Shown here: piece after piece, positions 9,624 to 18,000 of the stretch
Position numbering within the stretch: the first letter of the stretch is position 1
Layout: each line of letters opens with the position of its first letter
Origin: an uncultured Prevotella sp.
GTDB taxonomy: Bacteria; Bacteroidota; Bacteroidia; Bacteroidales; Bacteroidaceae
Direction: 5' to 3'
NCBI GenBank assembly: GCA_938028745.1
Contig: CALIZL010000022.1
Location: 1 to 64,000, forward strand
Length of the DNA stretch: 64,000 nt
Made by a program: the position numbers and the translations under genes
Notes under the pieces: model-generated
The model's database searches: none
Told to the model about the DNA's origin: nothing
Seen by the model: the letters and a program-made list of their open reading frames with translations, nothing else

Positions 9624-10074
9624 CCAGAAGGTTGGAGTTGTAGAAACGGCGGTCGCCTGTTACTTCCGGACCGATGAAATGGGGCTTTTCAAAGGCCTCG
9701 TCTTCACTTTCCAATTCCACTTCGGCCAACAACAAGCCTTCGTTGTTGCCGTAAAACTCGTCGATTTCAAAGGTGTGGGCACCGCTTTTCACCAGATACC
9801 GCCGCTTGTCTACCACTCCGCCACGGCAGAGCAGCAACAGTTGGTCGGCCTCTTGGGGCGGTATCTCGGTCTCGAACTCGTATCTCGACAAGCCACCATT
9901 CATCGAACGCCCTTTTATTGTAAGGTAAGCGCGGTCGTCGCGCTTGCGTATGCGCACCGTCGCCCCTTCGCATGGGATGTAACCTTGCACGATATGGCTG
10001 CTCGAAAAGGCCGCCTCGCGATAGGCATCGCCTTTTTCTACCAAGAATTTTCGTTCTATTTCTTGTCCGCTCAT
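9574..10074 (-). CDS. CYTH-domain triphosphatase-like protein
   Basis: 166-aa CYTH-fold protein. It opens with the signature EIERKFLV (ExExK motif, residues 5-9), the triphosphate/metal-binding strand of the tunnel fold. Later strands carry TVRIRKRDDRAYLTIKGR, EFETEIP and EVELESEDE, with alternating acidic and basic tunnel residues. Single-domain bacterial proteins of this type are usually inorganic triphosphatases or thiamine-triphosphatase-like enzymes rather than adenylate cyclases; substrate is inferred. It converges with and overlaps the VanZ-like gene by 50 bases. The 45-aa membrane protein gene lies 97 bases upstream on the same strand. Confidence 0.85.
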   Translation of the reverse strand: MSGQEIERKFLVEKGDAYREAAFSSSHIVQGYIPCEGATVRIRKRDDRAYLTIKGRSMNGGLSRYEFETEIPPQEADQLLLLCRGGVVDKRRYLVKSGAHTFEIDEFYGNNEGLLLAEVELESEDEAFEKPHFIGPEVTGDRRFYNSNLLANPFCLWRNTLPEAYR

Positions 10075-10171
10075 CTGTTTGACATGTTGCGTTTAGTAGA
10101 CTTTACCTTGCTTGCAAGCGCATGTCGTAACAACACTTACAAGCAAGGCGTAGGCCTAGAACTACGAAAAA

Positions 10172-10309
10172 TCACGAATTCATCGCATAAATCAGCAAGA
10201 TCAGGGCTAGCAAGGCCAATACGCCCACTAGCCAATAAATCACTTGTTTGGCTTGTTTCTCTTGGCGCGCCTCACGTTGTGCACGGCGCATTTTGCTTTT
10301 CTCACTCAT
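10172..10309 (-). CDS. 45-aa single-pass membrane protein
   Basis: Short gene encoding a very basic N-terminus (MSEKSKMRRAQREARQEKQA) followed by one hydrophobic helix (VIYWLVGVLALLALILLIYA) and a short tail MNS. The charge pattern predicts an inner-membrane protein with its N-terminus in the cytoplasm. Frame, ATG and TGA stop are clean. It sits 97 bases upstream of the CYTH gene on the same strand and may be co-transcribed with it. Function unknown. Confidence 0.65.
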   Translation of the reverse strand: MSEKSKMRRAQREARQEKQAKQVIYWLVGVLALLALILLIYAMNS

Positions 10310-10540
10310 AGACTTTTAGTTTTTAGGCTCGCGTTCGGGTAGTTCAACTTGCAGCACTGCACACGCCCATTTCTCAATTGAATATGAATTTAAACCTCGT
10401 TTCGGGCTTAATGAAATCGTTTTTGGCGGTTTCCTGTCCATTGTTCATCACTTAGATGGACCTCGTGCATTGCTTTAAACGATTGCTCTGCATGCGAGCG
10501 GCATTAAAGTTATCTAGATTTTCAAAATCTCTACAAATTG

Positions 10541-10665
10541 AGAGGAGTATATTATCGCTGTGCTGTAAAACCAAGATAAACACCCCTCTCATGTACGAAG
10601 TACTGGACAAAGATACAATAAAATTTGAGAACTTGCCACATTCATCGGCGACAAAACGCAGTTAT
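10541..10665 (+). repeat. Short palindrome-bearing element, copy 1
   Basis: About 120 bases align with 53247-53372 in the same orientation. The conserved core runs through AAAACCAAGATAAACAC, CCTCTC and GAAGTACT to ACAAAACGC/GCAAAACGC. An AGAGGAGT arm and an ACNCCTCT arm, 30 bases apart, can pair in both copies. In the other copy a Bacteroidetes -7 box (TATCTTTG) and an ATG precede an open frame starting MQNQDKHSSRVPKYLAKLQ, suggesting the 5' end of a lost mobile-element gene. Here the ATG is degraded. Confidence 0.55.
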
Positions 10666-10964
10666 GTAACAAAAAAAGAGAGCTGCGGAGGTAATTCAGT
10701 GCATTCTCTACAAGTTGAAAACGGACAGTCAGTGGCACATAATGAGGAAAAAGTAAAAGGGCACTTCTTCATGTTTCTTATGTTCCTATGTCAGCATGGA
10801 CATATTTCTGCCAAAACACGAAAGGGAACGTTTTCGTTAAGCCAAATGAACAATGTTGAGCTTGCTCAAACATTGTCATGGCGAGAATTGGAAATCGCCG
10901 ACACGGAGCTTTGAGCGAAGTGGAAAGGCAAAACGCACTTTTAGAGGGACGATAAAAGAACAAT

Positions 10965-11033
10965 TAACTCGTTCACTTGTCCACTTGTCCTCTTATTAAC
11001 TTGTCAACCTACCAACCTGCCAGCTCTTGTCTA
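10965..11033 (+). repeat. Minisatellite of CACTTGTC/AACTTGTC words
   Basis: Degenerate short repeats (AACTCGTTCACTTGTCCACT and similar). The reverse complement matches the words at 54496-54682, placing the same minisatellite beside two copies of the modular repeat. Confidence 0.6.
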
Positions 11034-11189
11034 TTTTTCAGCATAAAATTTAACATTATGGGTGCCCTTTTTATCCACCAAACGCCCACCTTGTCGCAAA
11101 AAATCGATTCTCGCGAGGGTTTGTTTTGAGGCAAAAGGGGGCTAGATTGTGAATGCGGTAAAATGAATTTATATTTAAAAAGGCCGCCA

Positions 11190-11666
11190 TTTGTACCACA
11201 TTTGGAGCTATTTGCGGCTAAATGTACTGCAATTTGCGGCAAAACGCAGTGCAATATGCCGCTAAACGCAGTGCGTTTTGGTGCTAAATGCAGTGCGTTT
11301 TGATGCTAAACGCAAGGTAAAATGGTGCTAAACGCAGTGCAAAATGCAGCTAAACTCAAGAGGAAAAGCATAAATATCCACTGCAATGGTATAAACAAAA
11401 CCTTTCAGAGCCATGAAAAACATGGCTGAAAAGGGCAAAATAGCTGTTAAAAAGCAGTTTTTGGGGGTTAAAAGTGAGTAATTGGGCTTGAGAAATTACG
11501 AGCCTTTAGCCAAACTAGAAAGGCTAAATGGTACAAAATGCAGGCTCTTTTCTTAAAAACGAACATGTTGGAAGGTGTGAAAGACTAGAAATAGTGGCAA
11601 TTTACCTACTTTATGCCCTATATTTTCGCTAGAACGGCGCGGGATTCGGAGTAGTATTGTAAAATA
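11190..11666 (+). repeat. Dispersed modular repeat, copy B
   Basis: Most complete forward copy. Array module (about 11190-11360): tandem, degenerate 20-25-base units built from GCTAAACGCAGTGCGTTTTG-type words. Middle module (11401-11540) matches 61-180. Tail module (11622-11666) carries the CTAGAACG core and TTGTAAAATA end. The units do not keep a reading frame and no protein is supported. Confidence 0.75.
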
Positions 11667-11677
11667 AAAGATAACAA

Positions 11678-11850
11678 TTTAAGTTTTTGAGTTGGGGAGT
11701 TTTTGAATTAATGAGTTTTTGAGTTGTGGAACTTTTGAGTTGATGAGCTATTGAGTTGATAAGTTTTTGAGTTGGGGAGCTTTTGAGTTTATGAGTTTGT
11801 GAGCTGATGTCTTCGGGAGTTGTTGGGCTTTCGTGAGTTCATAAGCCTGC
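11678..11850 (+). repeat. GAGTTTTTGAGTT minisatellite
   Basis: Degenerate tandem units of about 14-17 bases: GAGTTGGGGAGTTTTTGA, ATGAGTTTTTGAGTT and similar. It begins about 11 bases after the tail module of copy B. Related words recur at about 46290-46345 and 30730-30765. Confidence 0.65.
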
Positions 11851-11944
11851 ACTCCTCTCAATTTATAGAAATAACCCTTTGGCGGAATTAATTTAGGGCA
11901 TACTTAATTCTGCCGATGGGTTGGTTATTAATGAAATTCACATA

Positions 11945-12030
11945 CTAAAGGTTGCCGCATTCATTGACGAGATTTTGTGAGAATTGCTTGCATATCTCAA
12001 GGATTCTCACGAATTTTGTATAAAGGTTGT
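11945..12030 (-). pseudogene. IS982-family transposase, N-terminal fragment 1
   Basis: Read on the minus strand, these bases encode YTKFVRILEICKQFSQNL followed by VNECGN, then a stop. The VNECGN block also occurs in fragment 2 (12583-12840), where it continues into the diagnostic RRGPVPKFSDLEV region. It therefore looks like the first ~30 codons of an IS982-type transposase, cut off immediately afterwards. Non-functional. Confidence 0.55.
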
Positions 12031-12133
12031 ACGTGCGATGATTTAAACTTAATGGATTTATAGTTGCTAAAAATCAACGACATGCGCAACTTTTTGTCTG
12101 TATTACCTGAATCCGTTTAATATATATATATAT

Positions 12134-12580
12134 ATGCAAATGACGACACCAAAAATAAAGAAGAAAAATAATATATGGTATTTTGACGATTACTTTGACT
12201 TTCTTTATAAGAAAGAAAAAGAAATACCAGAATCGATAAGGCATTTTATATTGGATCCTAAGAGGTATTTATTTAATACACGAGAAACTCTTCACGATGC
12301 TATTTTGACCGAATTTAAATTTAGTATATCAAAAGATAAAGATAAACTGCTCATAAGCTTTTTGTCTCCTTATCAGGATAGGCACTATAAGTTTATATTT
12401 AACGATGTCATAAATATTAGCTTTAAAACAGATGACAAAACATTTAAAAATAATGATTTGCTTATCCATCAATTTTTATTTAAATCAAAAGAAGTATATT
12501 CGTACGAATTTATTTTTGTAAACGGGCAAAAGGTGACTATAAATTTTAAGCAGCTTCAAATTATTGAAAAAATGAGGTGA
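12134..12580 (+). CDS. AT-rich orphan hypothetical protein (148 aa)
   Basis: 148-aa protein rich in Lys, Phe, Ile and Asp, with no signal peptide, membrane segment or motif I recognise. It has many aromatic residues (YFDDYFDFLYKKEKEIPE) and beta-rich stretches such as YSYEFIFVNGQKVTINF, compatible with a small globular alpha/beta protein; immunity proteins of toxin systems often look like this, but that is only a possibility. Base composition is clearly more AT-rich than neighbouring genes and codons favour A/T endings, suggesting recent transfer. It starts after a (TA)n run; ATG at 12134 or the next ATG at 12140 are both possible. IS982 fragments in the same orientation lie on either side, and the downstream one begins just past its stop. 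Confidence 0.55.
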   Translation: MQMTTPKIKKKNNIWYFDDYFDFLYKKEKEIPESIRHFILDPKRYLFNTRETLHDAILTEFKFSISKDKDKLLISFLSPYQDRHYKFIFNDVINISFKTDDKTFKNNDLLIHQFLFKSKEVYSYEFIFVNGQKVTINFKQLQIIEKMR

Positions 12581-12582
12581 TG

Positions 12583-12840
12583 ACTTTTGCGTATCTCTTC
12601 GCATAAGCCTGCTGTTTTCTTACGGCGGTCATTGAACTGCCTTCTTGATATGAGATTGGGGAACTTGCTTTTGTGTTCTTGCAACCGGTAGTCAAACAAC
12701 CATTTCTCACTGTCAATACTTTCGGCCTCAGCCGTCAGCGATAATGCCGCCACCTCCAAATCTGAGAACTTGGGTACTGGGCCACGGCGTGGAATGTTGC
12801 CACATTCATTGACGAGATTTATTGATTTGACTCCGCCAAC
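12583..12840 (-). pseudogene. IS982-family transposase, N-terminal fragment 2
   Basis: The minus strand encodes NLVNECGNIPRRGPVPKF followed by SDLEVAALSLTAEAES and LISRRQFNDRRKKTAGL. This matches the N-terminal region of IS982-family transposases, which carry an RRGPxPKxSDLEV...LSLTAE signature and a later RRxxNxRRK block. Everything after about residue 95, including the DDE catalytic core, is missing. The break falls within a few bases of the orphan gene's stop codon. No terminal inverted repeats were identified. Confidence 0.75.
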
Positions 12841-12890
12841 GGGTAGAAATACTAAAAGTCAAGACAACTTCAACATTTATCACGAAATAT

Positions 12891-12921
12891 TTTGCCATCC
12901 CCCCTTTTTTTCATACCTTTG
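12891..12921 (+). promoter_or_regulatory. Promoter of tRNA-Arg
   Basis: TTTG at 12891-12894, 19 bases, then TACCTTTG at 12914-12921: an exact fit to the Bacteroidetes consensus, 36 bases before the mature tRNA. Confidence 0.8.
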
Positions 12922-12957
12922 CAACCGCAAAACGCGCACATCAGGCGTTGCAATACT

Positions 12958-13032
12958 GGTTCCGTAGCTCAGTTGGATTAGAGCAACAGCCTTCTAAGCT
13001 GTGGGTCTTGGGTTCGAACCCCAACGGAATCA
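12958..13032 (+). tRNA. tRNA-Arg (anticodon TCT)
   Basis: The cloverleaf is complete: acceptor GGTTCCG pairs with CGGAATC (one G-T), D arm GCTC...GAGC, anticodon arm ACAGC-CTTCTAA-GCTGT with anticodon TCT (reads AGA/AGG), and T arm with GGTTCGAACCCC. Discriminator base is A. CCA is not encoded. A terminator follows at 13039-13070. Confidence 0.95.
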
Positions 13033-13038
13033 CTTAAA

Positions 13039-13070
13039 GAGGGACACCTAAAACAGGTGTTCCTCTTTTT
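13039..13070 (+). terminator. Rho-independent terminator after tRNA-Arg
   Basis: Stem GAGGGACACCT / AGGTGTTCCTC (one G-T pair) with an AAAAC loop, followed directly by TTTTT. Confidence 0.85.
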
Positions 13071-13180
13071 GTTATTACCCCAATGTATGCCTTTGCGCCC
13101 ACTATAAGCTTGTTGGTGTGAGCATTAAGGTGCATAAACAATTCTTCATCCCAAAGAGTGGCTTTCTCGCATATTATTCG

Positions 13181-13188
13181 TACTTTTG
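13181..13188 (+). promoter_or_regulatory. Possible -7 box for jetABCD
   Basis: TACTTTTG matches TAnnTTTG 165 bases before the chosen jetA start. No good -33 box is present, so this is tentative. Confidence 0.3.
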
Positions 13189-13352
13189 CCTTAGCAACAT
13201 GCTGGGTAGAACATTTTTCTTGCAACGCAGAAATAAGCCAATGCGCGAAGTGGCTAAATGCCAAGTTACTTACTTGTTGCCAAGAAGGGCATAACCTGCT
13301 TAAATTCGGAGGCTTGCACAATGAAGCAGTCTTACTTGGAAGATTACTTGCT

Positions 13353-14552
13353 ATGGACATTCTGACACATTTCAGAACGATAGAAGAACTAACAAAGACG
13401 CTCGCACGCGAACAGGCATTACTAAGCGAGATGTTTGAAAAGCGAAAGCTGTTGAAGTTTCCGCGAGGGCTGGCCATCGACCTGGTGGGAGGGAACGAAA
13501 CCCGACTAAAACGTCTGGTGGACTATGGCGTGCTTGTGGAAACAGGTAACACCGTTGAAATTGAAAGCGACTACCTGAACTTCTTTGAAGAGGTGCTGAA
13601 CGTGAATGAAGAAATAAGCGTGTTGAGCGTGCAAGAATGTATCAATACGCTGAAAGAGCATATCGGCTATTTTCTGCAAGAAAACAACGTTAACCGCAAG
13701 GCCGGCTATCAAGACAGCGTGAGGCAACTGTTGAAGAAGACGGGATTTAGAACTTTGAAGAATGTGGTTGACCTGAAACGCAACATGGATAATGCCTATA
13801 AGCAAGAGCCTACCTACAACATAAAGAAACAACGACTGAAAAACCTGGACGAAAAAAGCCACAGCATACGGGCAATGATAAAAGAGTGCGAAAAGCTGAT
13901 GGATACTGAACAGGCCTTCTTCATCATGGCCAACGACCCACACATGGCTAAGACGTGCAGCGACGTGAGGCACGATTTTGTTGAGGCATATCATGCCTTG
14001 ATGGAAATAGACAGGCAGATTATTGTGTACATCAACCAAATTGACTTGCAAAACCAGCTGTATAAGAAGATACGCAAGCTGAAATACCTGCAAGACCAAC
14101 TGCTTATAAAAACCGACACGAACATTGTGCAGGTGCTTGAAGACACGAACCTGCTATGGATGGAAGGTAGGCAGTACAGCAAAATACGCCTTTCGCTGGA
14201 AATGCTGCGAGAGAACGAAGGGGTGGCAAAGGTGCTAAGGCGAATTGCCGAACACAACGGTGTGCAGAAAACAGCACGCACAGAGGCGGAGCCACTGACC
14301 AACGAAGACTTGCAGGAACATGTGCAACTGTTGAAGGAGGTGGACCCAACAGAAGTGTGGAACGCTTTTGCGGCATCGGGGTACAACCTGTTTGACTTCG
14401 TTCTGGCATATAACTATAAGGTAGAACGCAACATCGAAGACCACGCCACCCTATTTTGCCAACTGGTTATACTGCATGCCGACGAATGCAAGCTTACTGG
14501 CGAATATGCAACTTATCAAGACATTGAATATCCCATCGTCTATGCGAAATAA
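13353..14552 (+). CDS. jetA: JetA/MksF-like subunit of a Wadjet-type SMC defence complex
   Basis: 399-aa predicted kleisin-type subunit. In Wadjet/Mks systems this protein bridges the SMC heads and carries the small KITE subunit; the complex extrudes DNA loops and cleaves small circular DNA. The sequence is largely helical with charged coiled stretches (KQRLKNLDEKSHSIRAMIKECEKLM) and an N-terminal segment compatible with a winged helix. Its identity rests mainly on operon position: first of four genes followed by MukE-like, SMC-like and TOPRIM proteins. An in-frame ATG 195 bases upstream would add a Cys-rich stretch unlike the rest, so I chose the start at 13353 (MDILTHFRTIEEL). The gene ends 11 bases inside the next. 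Confidence 0.7.
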   Translation: MDILTHFRTIEELTKTLAREQALLSEMFEKRKLLKFPRGLAIDLVGGNETRLKRLVDYGVLVETGNTVEIESDYLNFFEEVLNVNEEISVLSVQECINTLKEHIGYFLQENNVNRKAGYQDSVRQLLKKTGFRTLKNVVDLKRNMDNAYKQEPTYNIKKQRLKNLDEKSHSIRAMIKECEKLMDTEQAFFIMANDPHMAKTCSDVRHDFVEAYHALMEIDRQIIVYINQIDLQNQLYKKIRKLKYLQDQLLIKTDTNIVQVLEDTNLLWMEGRQYSKIRLSLEMLRENEGVAKVLRRIAEHNGVQKTARTEAEPLTNEDLQEHVQLLKEVDPTEVWNAFAASGYNLFDFVLAYNYKVERNIEDHATLFCQLVILHADECKLTGEYATYQDIEYPIVYAK

Positions 14553-15099
14553 TACACAACGAATATACGAACGACTGAGCCGAGGAGAGTTTCTATCGGT
14601 GGACAGTACAGACAGTACGGTTAGGCATCTGTATGAAGACATTGAAGAGAATATGGACGACTATGCCAACTACTTTAAGGAAATAGGACTAAGGCTTGAA
14701 ACGGGCAACGGATATTTCTACCTGTCGCGAATGGGGGAAAACAAACAAGCCATAGAGAGCAAGCTGGAGAGTTTCGCCAAATGGCTAGACTACCTTGACT
14801 TCCTGAAATGTTATAACCAGTCGTTTACGGCCGGATATCAGTTTCGTAAGAGCAACCTGATAGAACAGATAAGTCTTGACATTGAATTGAAGGAGAAAGC
14901 CGGACACTTGTTTAAGAAATATGGTGTGGGTTCTAACTTAGAGATTGTAAACAAACTGCTGCAAGAGATGGGAAACATGGGCTTTGCCGAATGCGTAAGC
15001 GAACAAGACGAGACGTACAAGGTTACTTCGGCATTTCGCTATGCAGAAGAACTTGTAAACATGATACAAATAGCCAACGAAGATGAAGTTCCTGAATAA
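14542..15099 (+). CDS. jetB: JetB/MksE-like subunit of the Wadjet-type complex
   Basis: 185-aa predicted KITE (MukE/MksE/DUF4194-like) subunit that would bind the kleisin and SMC heads. It shows helical winged-helix-like segments (RNNTQRIYERLSRGEFLSV, KEIGLRLETGNGYFYLSRMG, VNKLLQEMGNMGFAE). The G-x-G-YFYLSR strand resembles the wing in this family. The start at 14542 overlaps the jetA stop by 11 bases, a spacing typical of translational coupling; an upstream in-frame ATG at 14476 would overlap jetA by 77 bases and is less likely. The stop overlaps jetC by 17 bases. Assignment is from size, order and local pattern. Confidence 0.68.
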   Translation: MRNNTQRIYERLSRGEFLSVDSTDSTVRHLYEDIEENMDDYANYFKEIGLRLETGNGYFYLSRMGENKQAIESKLESFAKWLDYLDFLKCYNQSFTAGYQFRKSNLIEQISLDIELKEKAGHLFKKYGVGSNLEIVNKLLQEMGNMGFAECVSEQDETYKVTSAFRYAEELVNMIQIANEDEVPE

Positions 15100-18000
15100 A
15101 ATTGTGTTTGTAAATAGCACCAATATTCCGTATGCTGAAATTTCGGTAGACGGAAACGTGCACTTCACAGGTACGCAAGGCGTGGGCAAAAGCACCGTGT
15201 TGCGCGCGCTATTGTTCTTCTATAACGCCGACAAACATAGGCTGGGCATTCAGCAAGGGCAGAAATCGTTTGACGAGTTTTACTTCCGCCAATCTAACTC
15301 GCACATCCTTTACGAGGTGATGCGCGACAATGGCGCATACACCATCTTGCTGAGCCGTTACCAAGGGCGTGCGTCGTGGCGATTTATTGATGCGCCTTAT
15401 CAGCGCGAATGGCTAGTAGGCGAAGACAAACAGGTGTTGAGCGACTGGGTGAGGATACGCGAACGCATTGACAAGAACGTTGTTGTATCGGCAAGGATTG
15501 ATTCGGGCGTGATGTTCAGAGACATCATCTTTGGAAACACGCGCGACAATAAGTACACACGCTATGCGCTAGTGCAGAGCACCCACTATCAGAATATACC
15601 CCGAAGTATACAAAACGTTTTCTTGAACACTAAGCTTGATGCCGACTTTGTGAAGAATACCATCATACAATCGATGGCCGAAGAGGAACTGCCCATTGAC
15701 TTGCAAACCTATCGACGGCTAGTAACCGACTTTGAACGCGAGTATGATGAGATTGACTGCTGGTTTAGGCAGGCACGAGACGGCAGCTACCCCGTGCGAC
15801 AACAAGCATCGAAGATTGCAGAACAAGGTAGGAAGGTTGTGGCCTTAGACCAACAACTGAGGGATGTGTGGCACATGCTGAACCATGCGGTGGCCGACAA
15901 CGAGCAACAGATACCACTGTTGGAGGCAGATGCAGCAGAAACCAAGGCGGCCATAGAGAAAGAACGCAACCGCGAAAAGGAACTTACAGCCGAATATAAT
16001 AAGGAGAACAACTCGCTTAACCAGAAACTGGGCGGTAAGAAACAAAAGTTAGATGAGGTGTTGCAGGCAAGAAAAGAGTTTGAGGCTATGGGCATCGAAG
16101 ACAAACTGAAACTTGCCAACCGAGAAGGCACGATAAAGAAAGAGGCTGACAATAAGCAGACTTTGCTAAACGACTTGCTGAAAACTCATGCTTCGATTGA
16201 AGAGAAATACAACATAGCCAAAGCTAAATTGGAGAATGCGCAACAAGCATTTGACAATGCCAAAAAAGAACGTTTCTACCAAGAACAAGACAAGATACAA
16301 GCAGAACGTAAGCGGCTGGAAGACGAACGAACGAAAAACAGAAACCAAAGGACAGATGCTTTTGCGGCATGGCGATACGAGTCGGACGAACGTTTGCAGG
16401 CGTTGCAGGCCGAACAACATAGGGCTGACGCTGCATTGAAAGAACTAAAACTGTGGCATCCCTTGGCCAACGAGATGCAAACCATAGCGGAGCAGATTAG
16501 GACATTAGACGTAAAGGAGAAGGAAAATGCCGCACAACAGGCTGTTGTAAAAAGCAAAATAGAGCAACTTACGGCCGAATTTGAAATGGAGGAGGCCGAA
16601 CTGAAAAAGAGTACGCAGCGCGAACAAGAACGGTTTGAGGCTAGCCGCACATTATGTCGCGAGCAAATTGAAAAGATAGCGGGCTTGTTGTCGCATTGGG
16701 ATGATTCGCTATACCAATGGCTGAACAATAATGTAGAGGGATGGGAAAGCACTATCGGCAAGGTGGTTGACGAGGAGAGAGTTCTGTACGCACAGGGTTT
16801 GGAACCAAGGCTAGACACTTCGGCCGAGGGTTTGTTTGGCGTGCATCTTAACTTATCAGATGTTGGTGCGACACATCGAACTCTCGACGAATATCGAAAA
16901 GAAAAGAAAAGGCTTGAAGAAGAGCTGCAACAGATAAACCGCCAACTGAACGATTTACCCCTTACGCTTGAAAAAGAGACATCGAAACTCAGAAAGAAGT
17001 ATGCCACAATGCTAGACCCCTTGCGCCAAAATGCAACCCTGTTAAGGGTGGAAGAGGAACAGATGCCAACGAAACGACAAGACCTGCAAAACCAACAGCA
17101 CAAGCTGAAAATGGACGAACAGGAAATGATTGAACAAGAAAAGGAGGTACGCGAACGGGCGTTTAACGCGGCCTTGCTTTGTGTGCAGGCAGAGAAAGAT
17201 GAACGGGAGCGACATGAAACGCTGCATAAGAAGGAGTTAAAAGAACTGGACCTGCACTTCAACAGACAATCGAAGGAGTTTGAAAGCAAACTCTGCGCTT
17301 TTCAAATGGCTTTGGAAACAGAAACAAAAGCTAGACATGAAGAGTTTTCCAACCAAAAGAAACAATTGGAGGAGCAACAAAGGGCAGAGTTGTCGGGAAA
17401 AGGCGTAGACGTGAACTTGCTGGGGCAGTATCGCCGGGCCATAGAACAACTTGCGGACTTGCTACAACAAATAGACAAAGAACGGCCTATGGTTATTAGG
17501 TATCGCGACGCTCAGCAGAACCTCTTTGCTAAGGAACCCGAAATAAGAAAGGACATAAAGGACATTGAGCAGCAACTAACCAGGATGAGTAAGCGATATG
17601 AGGACAAGAAAACAAGGGTGGCAAAGAAACGGCAGGAACAGGAAGAACGACAGAAGGCCATTATTAAAGACCTTGCTCGTCGCCGCGAGGGGCTAAACTT
17701 GTATCGCCAAATGGTGGAGAACGAACATCTTGTTCCCGAAACACTGCTTACAGACAACAAACCTGTTGCAACTAAGCAAGACTGCCAACAGCTGTTGAGC
17801 CTACTAAGAGGTTCGGTTAATCAGAAGCGTGAAACGATTGAAAGGCTAAAAGACTTTGTGGTGAACTTTAACCGAAACTTTAAGCCGCAAAACGCGTTCC
17901 ACTTTAACACGATGCCAATTACAGACAACGAATACTTGCAAATAGCTGCCGACTTGCAAGACTTCATGGACAATAACAAGATTGAGGAGTTTCGCAGGCG

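Larger units (their letters stand above)
10310..12133. other. 1.8-kb gene-poor repeat region
   Basis: No coding sequence is supported. A long open frame at 10456-10914 has no recognisable protein character and overlaps a repeated element at 10541-10665. The rest holds a minisatellite (10965-11033), CGCAGTGC-type tandem repeats (about 11190-11360), repeat modules shared with the window start (11401-11666), a second minisatellite (about 11678-11850), an imperfect palindrome (about 11868-11932) and the first IS982-family fragment (11945-12030). Confidence 0.7.

Noticed and set aside
10630..10665. Apparent third IS982 VNECGN-like match
   Set aside because: The same bases align with 53340-53372 as part of the palindrome-bearing element, so the resemblance is chance.
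10456..10914. 152-codon open frame
   Set aside because: It crosses the palindrome-bearing repeat in a frame different from the presumed original one, its translation has no domain or natural start, and the region is repeat-rich.
16276..17289. Long antisense frame inside jetC
   Set aside because: Ser/Cys-rich shadow translation of a Lys/Glu/Gln-rich coiled coil; typical artefact.
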